Below are positions 42,199 to 48,477 of a stretch of 48,477 nucleotides of DNA, piece by piece. Each line of letters opens with the position of its first letter. Position 1 is the first letter of the stretch. The DNA is taken from assembly GCF_000759435.1 (NCBI RefSeq), contig NZ_JRJG01000116.1, forward strand, positions 1 through 48,477. The letters are read 5' to 3'. A program made the translations under genes and the position numbers. The notes beneath the pieces are model-generated. The model was not told the DNA's origin, made no database searches, and saw only the letters and a list, made by a program, of their open reading frames with translations. The stretch is from Hoeflea sp. BAL378 (GTDB lineage: Bacteria > Pseudomonadota > Alphaproteobacteria > Rhizobiales > Rhizobiaceae).

Positions 42199-43346
42199 CC
42201 GACACGAAGATTCAGGACGAACTGGCTTCCGCCGAAAGGCGCAATTTTCTCAAACTGACCGGTGCGGGCGCGTTCACCGCGGCCATGCTGCTGGGTGCGG
42301 CGGGCACGCTGTGGTCCGACGAGGCCGTGGCCCAGACCGCCAAGGAAGAGAGCGACCGCGAGGCCGCCGCGGCGCATATCATGACGCTCGCCACCGAATA
42401 TGTGATCGGCACCTCGCGCAGCTACCCGATGATGCAGCTCGACGTGAAGGAAAACCTCCAGAACGCCTCGAACGGCAAGATCTATGTCAAGCTTGCCCCG
42501 GGCGGGCAGTTGGGCATCGGCTCGGCGCTGGCGCAGAAGGTGCAGGGCGGCACGGTCAATGCCGGCCAGTTCTCGCTGTCCAACTTCGCCCCCTTCGCGC
42601 CCGCCGTCGACCTCATCAACATGCCCTATTTCTGCGGCGCCAACCAGCGCTTCGTCAATCTGGTGACGTCCGACATCTGGAAGAAGGAAGTCGACGCGCT
42701 GGTCGAGGCGCGCGGCTTCAAGCCGATGTTCTACTTCTGCATCGATCCCCGCGTCATGGCCGTGCGCCAGGGCGGCAACGCCATCATCACCCCGGCCGAC
42801 CTCAAGGGCGTCAAGTTCCGCGTGCCGGGCTCCAAGATGCTGCAGCAGTTCTACCAGATGGGCGGCGCCAACCCGACGCCGGTGGCCTGGGGCGAAACCC
42901 CGTCCGCCATCAAGCAGGGCGTGGCCGATGCGCTCGACCCTTCCGTCGGCGCGCTCTATGCCTTCGGCTTCAAGGACATCCTGAGCCATGTCACCTTCAC
43001 CCAGGCCGTGCCCGACAGCCAGGCCTATGCCTGCAATCTCGAATGGTTCAACACCCTGCCCGCCGACGTGCAGGAGGCGATTGCCTGGGCCTCGGAAATG
43101 AGCTTCCACCAGAACCTCGCCAAGGTGCCCTCGGCCCGCGCCTTCGCCATGGCCGAGATGGCCAAGTCCGGCGTCGAGTTCCATTCGCTCACCGAGGAGC
43201 AGCTCACCGAGTGGAAGGACACGGTCGGCTACCAGCGCTCCGAATGGGACGGGTTCAAGACCGAACTCGCAGGCTCCATGGAGACCTTCGACAAACTGGT
43301 CGAGGCCGCGGGCACGCAGGGCAAATATTACGTCCACGACGCCTGA
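42195..43346 (+). CDS. TRAP transporter solute-binding protein (DctP family), probably for DHPS
   Basis: This 383-residue periplasmic protein carries a twin-arginine signal (ERRNFLKLTGAGAF, about 15-28; processing likely after AVAQ). The mature DctP fold shows GGQLGIGSALAQKVQGGTVNAGQFSLSN, the central LKGVKFRVPGSKM with the conserved Arg that pairs with the ligand's acid group, and WGETPSAIKQGVADALDPS. Its neighbours point to the sulfonate 2,3-dihydroxypropane-1-sulfonate. GAGGAGGAAA precedes ATG 42195, overlapping the small membrane-protein stop. A stem-loop follows the gene. Confidence 0.93.
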   Translation: MTDTKIQDELASAERRNFLKLTGAGAFTAAMLLGAAGTLWSDEAVAQTAKEESDREAAAAHIMTLATEYVIGTSRSYPMMQLDVKENLQNASNGKIYVKLAPGGQLGIGSALAQKVQGGTVNAGQFSLSNFAPFAPAVDLINMPYFCGANQRFVNLVTSDIWKKEVDALVEARGFKPMFYFCIDPRVMAVRQGGNAIITPADLKGVKFRVPGSKMLQQFYQMGGANPTPVAWGETPSAIKQGVADALDPSVGALYAFGFKDILSHVTFTQAVPDSQAYACNLEWFNTLPADVQEAIAWASEMSFHQNLAKVPSARAFAMAEMAKSGVEFHSLTEEQLTEWKDTVGYQRSEWDGFKTELAGSMETFDKLVEAAGTQGKYYVHDA

Positions 43347-43360
43347 GTTTTCCGCCTATG

Positions 43361-43393
43361 GCTCCGCCGCAGGCCAAGGCCCGGCGGCGGAGC
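43361..43393 (+). other. Intercistronic stem-loop between binding protein and DctQ genes
   Basis: GCTCCGCCGC (43361-43370) pairs perfectly with GCGGCGGAGC (43384-43393) around a 13-base loop. It lies 14 bases past the binding-protein stop and has no U tract. Such hairpins commonly protect the 3' end of the binding-protein mRNA so that it outnumbers the membrane subunits. Confidence 0.55.
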
Positions 43394-43455
43394 TCTCACC
43401 CAGTCAACAACTCAGGCGGACGGGCTTTCTCGAGCCCAGGCCGCAAGGGGGCGTC

Positions 43456-43971
43456 GTGTCGAAATTTCTCATCGCGCTGGACAGGAACCTGGAACGCTGG
43501 GCGCTGCTCATGTTCTACGTGCTTCTCGTGGTGACCATGGCGATAGAAGTGCTTCGCCGCGAGGTCTTCGCCTATTCCTCGATCTGGGGCGAGGAGGTCG
43601 TGCGCTACGCCTTCATCTATCTGGTCTGGATCGGGGCTGCGGCGGCGGTGCGCGAGCGCGGCCATATCCGCATCGACGTGATGATGCATTACCTCGGGCC
43701 GCGGGCGAAGGCGGCGCTCTACATCTTCGGCGACCTGGTGATGGCCGTCGTCGCGGTGATCGCGCTCTACTGGTCGTTCGAAACCGTGCTGGTCTCGGCC
43801 AAGTTCGGCTCTGTCAGCGCCGGCCTCCGGGTGTCGATGGTCTGGTTCCTGATGGCGGTGCCGCTCGGCTTCGCCATCATGCTCTGGCGCCTGTTCCAGT
43901 CGCTCGTTCGCGATTTCAAGAGCTTTCGTGACGGCACACCCGTCTATGAAGGCCAACAGCTGTTTGATTGA
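43456..43971 (+). CDS. TRAP transporter small membrane subunit (DctQ family)
   Basis: This 171-residue protein has four membrane helices: about 15-35, 50-68, 92-112 and 130-152. The DctQ pattern is WGEEVVRYAFIYLVWIGAAAAVRERGHIRIDV. It forms the transmembrane complex with the large subunit that follows 10 bases later. The start is GTG 43456 with AAGGGGG just upstream. The 109-base gap to the binding-protein gene holds the stem-loop noted separately. Confidence 0.92.
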   Translation: MSKFLIALDRNLERWALLMFYVLLVVTMAIEVLRREVFAYSSIWGEEVVRYAFIYLVWIGAAAAVRERGHIRIDVMMHYLGPRAKAALYIFGDLVMAVVAVIALYWSFETVLVSAKFGSVSAGLRVSMVWFLMAVPLGFAIMLWRLFQSLVRDFKSFRDGTPVYEGQQLFD

Positions 43972-43981
43972 GGGCTAGTTC

Positions 43982-45310
43982 ATGCTGTGGCAACAACTCA
44001 ATCAGACCGTGGAACTGGGCTGGGATTTCTACGCCCCCGTGCTGCTCTTCGTCGCGCTGATCACGCTGGCGGTGCCGGTCTGGGCGGCCATCGGCGCAGG
44101 CGCGATCCTGATGCTGGCGATGTCGGGCGACATGCCGCTGAGCGCGGTCGGCGAAAGCCTGTTCACCGGCATCGACGCCTTCGCGCTCACCGCCGTGCCG
44201 CTGTTCATCCTCACCGGCGACGTGCTGGTGCGCACGGGATTGAGCCGCAAGTTCCTCGATGTCGCCGAAGCGCTCACCTGCTGGACCAAGGGCGGCTTCG
44301 GCTCGGCCACGGTGCTGGTCTGCGGCATGTTCGCGGCCATTTCCGGATCGGATGCCGCCGGCGCCGCCGCCGTCGGCCGCATGACCATCGCGCGCCTCGT
44401 CGAAAGCGGCTATCCGCGCCCCTATGCCTGCGCGCTGGTCGCCGCCGGCGCCTGCACCGGCATCCTCATCCCGCCCTCCATCGCTTATATCATCATCGGC
44501 CTGGTGCTCGGCATCTCCGCCTCCACCCTGTTCCTGGCGGCGCTCATTCCCGGCATCTGCATCCTCATCTCGATCCTGGTCACCAACCTCGTCGTCAACC
44601 GCATCTATCACTACGAGGGCGGCCACCCGATGACGTTCCGCGAGTGGGGCGCGAACCTGTTGAAGGCGCTCAAATCCGGCTGGTACGCCTTCATCGTGCC
44701 GGGCATCATCTTCTACGGCATCTTCTCCGGCCGGCTGACGCCGACCGAGGCGGGCGCCACGGCGGTGGTCGTGACCATTGCCATGGGCTTCATGCTGCGC
44801 ACGCTGAGCCTCGCCGATTTCCCGGCCATGCTGCTGGGCTCCGCCAAGGTCAACGGCGTGATCCTGCCGATCATCGCCTTCTCCGCGCCGCTCGCCGAAG
44901 CGCTCGCCATCATGGGCGTTCCGCAGGGTTTCGTGCTGGCGGTGACCTCGCTCAGCGAGGATCCGGCGGTCATCATCCTGATGATGATCTTCATCCTGAT
45001 CGCGGCCGGCTGCGTCATGGAGACCACGCCCAACATCGTCATCCTGGCGCCGATCCTCAAGCCGCTGGCCGACAATATCGGCATGAACGAGATCCAGTTC
45101 TGCGTCATGATGATCACCGCGCTTGGCGTCGGCTTCATCACCCCGCCGCTCGGGCTCAACCTCTTCGTCGTCTCTGGCATTACCGGCGAGTCGATCCTGA
45201 AGATAGCCTGGCAGGCGATCCCCTTCGTACTGTTCATGCTCGTCGTCGTGCTCATCATCGCCTTCGTCCCGGCGCTGTCCACCACCCTGCTGCCCGACAT
45301 CTACAAATAG
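43982..45310 (+). CDS. TRAP transporter large membrane subunit (DctM family)
   Basis: This 442-residue, roughly twelve-helix protein carries out Na+-driven uptake. Typical blocks are VPLFILTGDVLVRTGLSRKFLDVAEAL, GGFGSATVLVCGMFAAISGSDAAGAAAVG, ILIPPSIAYIIIG, and FITPPLGLNLFVVSGI near the end. The substrate is inferred from the hps genes downstream. In Roseobacter-group bacteria a TRAP system named HpsKLM takes up DHPS, and this could be its counterpart. It lies 31 bases before hpsN. Confidence 0.94.
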   Translation: MLWQQLNQTVELGWDFYAPVLLFVALITLAVPVWAAIGAGAILMLAMSGDMPLSAVGESLFTGIDAFALTAVPLFILTGDVLVRTGLSRKFLDVAEALTCWTKGGFGSATVLVCGMFAAISGSDAAGAAAVGRMTIARLVESGYPRPYACALVAAGACTGILIPPSIAYIIIGLVLGISASTLFLAALIPGICILISILVTNLVVNRIYHYEGGHPMTFREWGANLLKALKSGWYAFIVPGIIFYGIFSGRLTPTEAGATAVVVTIAMGFMLRTLSLADFPAMLLGSAKVNGVILPIIAFSAPLAEALAIMGVPQGFVLAVTSLSEDPAVIILMMIFILIAAGCVMETTPNIVILAPILKPLADNIGMNEIQFCVMMITALGVGFITPPLGLNLFVVSGITGESILKIAWQAIPFVLFMLVVVLIIAFVPALSTTLLPDIYK

Positions 45311-45341
45311 TCTGATACCCATTCACAGGAGGTCCGGGGAC

Positions 45342-46658
45342 ATGTCCCGCATCTATCTCAAGAAAGCCGCAAAAACCTCGTCCACCGATTCCGGCTCCGT
45401 CCGCGACACGGTCCAGGCCATTCTCGACGAGATCGAGACCGGCGGCGAGGACGCGGCGCGGCGCTACGCCGAGAAATTTGACCGCTACACCGGCAACATC
45501 GTCGTCACCCGCGAGGAGATCGAGCGCGCCGCATCGCAACTGCCGCAGAAGCTCAAGGACGACATCCGCTTCGCGCACGACAATGTGCGCAAGTTCGCCG
45601 AGGCGCAGAAGTCCACGCTGAGCGACGTCGAGGTCGAGATCGTGCCCGGCCTCGTCGCCGGCCAGAAGACCATCCCGATCGAGGCCGCCGGCTGCTACGT
45701 GCCGGGCGGCCGCTACAGCCATGTCGCCTCCGCCATCATGACGGTGACCACCGCCCGGGTGGCGGGCTGCAGGCACATCTCGGTCTGCTCGCCGCCGCGC
45801 CCCGATGTCGGCGTCCACCCGGCGATCCTTTACACCGCCGATCTCTGCGGCGCCGACACCATCCTCGCCATGGGCGGCGTGCAGGGTGTAGCCTCGATGG
45901 CCTTCGGCCTGTTCGGCGTGCCGGCCTCGGGCATCCTGGTCGGCCCGGGCAACCAGTTCGTCGCCGAAGCCAAGCGCATCCTGTTCGGCCGCGTCGGCAT
46001 CGACATGTTCGCGGGCCCCACCGACAGCCTGATCCTCGCCGACAGGGACGCCGATGCCGAGATCGTCGCCGCCGACCTCGTCGGCCAGGCCGAGCACGGC
46101 TACAACTCGCCGGTCTGGCTGGTCACCGACGACCGGGCGCTGGCCGAAACGGTGATGGCGCTGGTGCCGAAGCTGATTTCCACGCTGCCCGAGGTCAACC
46201 GCGACAATGCAGCCGCCGCCTGGCGCGACTTCGCCGAGGTGATCCTCTGCGACAGCCGCGAGGAAATGGCGGCGACCTCGGACGAGTACGCGCCCGAGCA
46301 TCTGACCGTGCAGGCCGCCGATCCCGACTGGTGGCTCGCCCGCCTCGGCTGCTACGGCTCGCTGTTCCTGGGCGAGGAGACCACCGTGGCCTTCGGCGAC
46401 AAGGCGTCCGGCACCAACCACGTGCTGCCCACCTCGGGCGCCGCGCGCTACACCGGCGGGCTTTCGGTGCACAAGTTTATGAAGATCGTCACCTGGCAGC
46501 GCGCCACGCGAGAGGGTTCGAAATCCATCGCCGAGGCCACGGCGCGGATCTCCCGGCTCGAAGGCATGGAAGGCCATGCCCGCACCGCCGACATCCGGCT
46601 CAGGAAATATTTCCCCGGCGAGAATTTCGACCTCTCGGGCACCGACCGGGACATCTGA
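45342..46658 (+). CDS. hpsN: Sulfopropanediol 3-dehydrogenase HpsN
   Basis: HpsN oxidises (R)-2,3-dihydroxypropane-1-sulfonate to (R)-sulfolactate with 2 NAD+. The 438 residues have the histidinol-dehydrogenase fold and keep its metal and catalytic residues: Gln249 and His252 in GQAEHG, Glu319-His320 in APEHL, Asp353, and His412. The C-terminal half (LGCYGSLFLGEETTVAFGDK, NHVLPT, GGLSVHKFMK, ARISRLEGMEGHARTAD) closely follows the Cupriavidus HpsN as I remember it, unlike true HisD. No other his gene is near. AGGAGGT lies 8 bases before ATG 45342. The SDR and ADH partners follow. Confidence 0.9.
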   Translation: MSRIYLKKAAKTSSTDSGSVRDTVQAILDEIETGGEDAARRYAEKFDRYTGNIVVTREEIERAASQLPQKLKDDIRFAHDNVRKFAEAQKSTLSDVEVEIVPGLVAGQKTIPIEAAGCYVPGGRYSHVASAIMTVTTARVAGCRHISVCSPPRPDVGVHPAILYTADLCGADTILAMGGVQGVASMAFGLFGVPASGILVGPGNQFVAEAKRILFGRVGIDMFAGPTDSLILADRDADAEIVAADLVGQAEHGYNSPVWLVTDDRALAETVMALVPKLISTLPEVNRDNAAAAWRDFAEVILCDSREEMAATSDEYAPEHLTVQAADPDWWLARLGCYGSLFLGEETTVAFGDKASGTNHVLPTSGAARYTGGLSVHKFMKIVTWQRATREGSKSIAEATARISRLEGMEGHARTADIRLRKYFPGENFDLSGTDRDI

Positions 46659-46659
46659 G

Positions 46660-47418
46660 ATGGCAGCATCTGACATGTTCAACCTTGAGGGCAGGGTGGC
46701 GCTGGTCACTGGCGCCAGCTCCGGCCTCGGCCGGGCGGCGGCGAGCTGTCTCGTCCGGGCCGGCGCGCGCGTGGTCGGCCTCGCCCGCCGCGCCGAGGCT
46801 CTCGACCGGTGGCGCACGGAGGCGGGCGGGGAGACGGCTGCGGTCACGGCAGACCTTGCGTCGGACGCCGATCTCGCGGCGATCGCCGCGCGCGCATGCG
46901 CCCCCTTCGGTCCCCCGGACATCCTCGTCAACGCCGCGGGCCTCAACCTGCGCCAGCCGGCCGATCAGGTGACGCGCGACGGCTGGGAGCGTACCATCGC
47001 GCTCAACCTCACGGTGCCGTTCTTCCTGGCCCAGGCGCTGGTTCCGGCGATGCGGGAAAAACGCTGGGGCCGGATCGTCAATTTCGCCTCGCTGCAGTCG
47101 CGCCGGGCCTTCGCCAACGGCATCGCCTATGGCGCGTCCAAGGGCGGGGTCGAGCAAATGACCCGCGCCATGGCCGAGGCTTGGTCCGCCGCCGGGATCA
47201 ACGCCAACGCGCTGGCGCCGGGCTTCTTCCATACGGAGCTGACGGGCCCGGTTTTCGCCGATCCGGCGGTCGCGGCCCGGCATGCCGCCGCCACCTGCAT
47301 CGGCCGCAACGGCGAGATGCAGGACATCGAGGGGCCGCTGCTGTTCCTCGCCTCCGAGGCGTCCGCCTATGTCACGGGCCAGGTGCTCTTCGTCGACGGA
47401 GGCTACACGGCCAAATGA
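46660..47418 (+). CDS. hpsO: HpsO-like short-chain dehydrogenase (DHPS oxidoreductase)
   Basis: This 252-residue classical SDR has the NAD motif TGASSGLG (17-24), NAAG (91-94), the catalytic Ser144, Tyr157 and Lys161 (YGASK), and the C-terminal FVDGGYTAK. In the known DHPS pathway HpsO and HpsP interconvert the enantiomers through the 2-keto compound so that all substrate reaches HpsN. The assignment rests on position directly after hpsN (one base between stop and start) and before an ADH. The fold alone would not give it. ATG 46660 is used; ATG 46675 is possible. Confidence 0.78.
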   Translation: MAASDMFNLEGRVALVTGASSGLGRAAASCLVRAGARVVGLARRAEALDRWRTEAGGETAAVTADLASDADLAAIAARACAPFGPPDILVNAAGLNLRQPADQVTRDGWERTIALNLTVPFFLAQALVPAMREKRWGRIVNFASLQSRRAFANGIAYGASKGGVEQMTRAMAEAWSAAGINANALAPGFFHTELTGPVFADPAVAARHAAATCIGRNGEMQDIEGPLLFLASEASAYVTGQVLFVDGGYTAK

Positions 47419-48410
47419 GAGCGCTCGTCTACACCGAACCCAGGAGCCTGACCTATCGCGACGAGCCCGCGCCGCGCCTGCCCGATGGCGAATGCCTGGT
47501 CCGGGTCGAGGCGGTGGGCATCTGCGGCTCCGACATGCATGCCTATTTGGGCCATGATGAGCGCCGCCCGGCGCCGCTGATCCTCGGCCATGAGGCCGCC
47601 GGCGTCGTCGTCGAAGGCCCCGGAACGGGCAGCCGCGTCACCGTCAATCCGCTCGCCACCTGCGGCCAGTGTCGCGCCTGCAAGGCCGGCCGCAACAATC
47701 TGTGCCCTGAGCGCCAGATCCTGTCGATGGCGCCGCGCCAGGGCGCGTTTGCCGAATTCATTGCCATTCCCGCCGAAAACCTGGTCGAGATCCCGGGCGG
47801 CGTCTCCTTCGAGAAGGCCTGCCTGGCCGAACCGCTCGCCTGCGGCTGGCATGGCGTCCGGCTCGGCGCCCGCGCACTGGACCTTCCGCTCGAACGGGCC
47901 CGCTGCCTGGTGATCGGCGGCGGCGCCATCGGGCTCGGTGCGGCGCTGGCGCTGAAGGCGCAAGGCGCGTCCGACGTCACCATCAGCGAGGCCAATCCGC
48001 GCCGCGTCCCGGCGCTTAAATCCGCCGGCGACTTCACCATAGCCGGCCCCGACGCGATCGCGGCGGAGGATCCCGGCGGCTACGACCTGGTGATCGACGG
48101 CGTCGGTTTCGGCGCGACGCGCGCGACCGCGAGCCGCGCCGCGCGCCCGGGCGGCGTGATCGTCCATATCGGTCTCGGCGACGCCTCCGCCGGGCTCGAC
48201 ATCCGCCGCATGACGCTGCAGGAAATCACCTTCATCGGCGCCTACACCTATACGCCGCAGGACTTCCGCGACACCGCCGCGGCGATCTTCGACGGCCGGC
48301 TCGGACCGCTCGACTGGGCCGAGATATGCCCGCTCGCCGACGGCGCGTCGGCCTTTTCCGCCATTCTCGACGGGCGGGCGTCCGCCCCGAAAATCATTCT
48401 CAAACCCTGA
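47415..48410 (+). CDS. hpsP: HpsP-like zinc-dependent alcohol dehydrogenase
   Basis: This 331-residue medium-chain dehydrogenase binds catalytic zinc at Cys37, His59 and Glu60 (GICGSDMH, ILGHEAAG). It has structural zinc cysteines at 83, 86, 89 and 97. The cofactor motif is VIGGGAIGLGAALAL. In the DHPS pathway HpsP pairs with HpsO to racemise the substrate by oxidation and reduction at C2. It overlaps the hpsO stop by four bases (ATGA). Fifteen bases later begins the suyA-like gene. The exact stereochemistry is inferred from the family, not seen. Confidence 0.8.
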   Translation: MRALVYTEPRSLTYRDEPAPRLPDGECLVRVEAVGICGSDMHAYLGHDERRPAPLILGHEAAGVVVEGPGTGSRVTVNPLATCGQCRACKAGRNNLCPERQILSMAPRQGAFAEFIAIPAENLVEIPGGVSFEKACLAEPLACGWHGVRLGARALDLPLERARCLVIGGGAIGLGAALALKAQGASDVTISEANPRRVPALKSAGDFTIAGPDAIAAEDPGGYDLVIDGVGFGATRATASRAARPGGVIVHIGLGDASAGLDIRRMTLQEITFIGAYTYTPQDFRDTAAAIFDGRLGPLDWAEICPLADGASAFSAILDGRASAPKIILKP

Positions 48411-48425
48411 AAAAGGAGATTTGCC

Positions 48426-48477
48426 ATGGGGACCCCCCATTTGCTGGTTCATGATCACGCGGACAATGTCGGCGTTG
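48426..48477 (+). CDS. suyA: Start of a SuyA-like sulfolactate sulfo-lyase small subunit (partial)
   Basis: Only 17 codons are visible before the window ends (MGTPHLLVHDHADNVGV). The pattern of a hydrophobic strand, His-Asp, then DNVGV matches the SAF domain that begins SuyA and other small UxaA-type subunits. AAGGAG lies 7 bases before the ATG, and the hpsP stop is 15 bases upstream. (R)-sulfolactate sulfo-lyase (SuyAB) would split the HpsN product into pyruvate and sulfite. With so few residues, an altronate-dehydratase-like small subunit remains possible. Confidence 0.6.
   Translation, partial: MGTPHLLVHDHADNVGV

Noticed and set aside
45342..46658. Histidinol dehydrogenase of histidine synthesis
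   Set aside because: The fold and metal residues agree, but the rest of the chain follows HpsN, no other his gene is present, and the context is a sulfonate operon.

Overview
The window is about 48.5 kb of GC-rich chromosomal DNA. It looks like an alphaproteobacterium of the order Hyphomicrobiales (Rhizobiales). The grounds are the core block dapE, DUF805, dapD, LOG-family protein, HAD nucleotidase, argB, engB, yidC, rnpA and rpmH, an alphaproteobacterial LexA box (GAAC-N7-GAAC) ahead of imuA-imuB-dnaE2, and uniformly GC-rich codon use. I cannot name the genus. The sulfonate and TRAP genes would suit a marine or soil relative of Hoeflea or the Phyllobacteriaceae, but that is inference.

Layout. 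1-565: tail of a chemoreceptor and cheW. 659-6249: lysine/peptidoglycan genes (dapE, dapD) with small membrane proteins, a LOG-family protein, a secreted EF-hand protein and a pyrimidine-5'-nucleotidase-like HAD enzyme. 6533-12027: an accessory stretch with a diguanylate cyclase, an EamA transporter, a lipoprotein alpha/beta-hydrolase, MGMT coupled to a PEP-mutase-like enzyme, and a MerR/carboxymuconolactone-decarboxylase pair. 12156-15885: argB, then an ECF sigma/RskA-type anti-sigma/fasciclin set followed by an exported MsrB. 15928-19051: engB, yidC, rnpA and rpmH (minus strand). 19474-23533: a TVP38-like membrane protein, a FAD disulfide-reductase homologue without the usual catalytic His, an orphan histidine kinase and tRNA-Arg(ACG).

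23725-32285 is a surface-polysaccharide locus of two converging operons. Plus strand: GT25, galE, GT2, GT11. Minus strand: FkbM methyltransferase, GT10, gmd, a GDP-fucose-synthase-like reductase, and a ColD homologue. The last has His-His where DegT aminotransferases have the PLP lysine, which marks the PMP-dependent 3-dehydratase of colitose synthesis. I therefore read the locus as making GDP-L-colitose (3,6-dideoxy-L-galactose), with the GT10 and GT11 'fucosyltransferases' as candidate colitosyltransferases.

32451-34832 holds a divergent GntR regulator and an altronate-dehydratase-family enzyme with a palindromic operator. 34957-40781 is the SOS mutasome imuA-imuB-dnaE2.

41859-48477 is a LacI-regulated sulfonate catabolism operon. 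It holds a small two-helix membrane protein, a TRAP transporter, then HpsN, HpsO and HpsP for 2,3-dihydroxypropane-1-sulfonate (DHPS). At the window edge is the start of a gene resembling suyA, the small subunit of (R)-sulfolactate sulfo-lyase. Together these would import DHPS, equilibrate its enantiomers, oxidise it to sulfolactate and split off sulfite. No CRISPR array, insertion sequence, integrase or prophage was seen.
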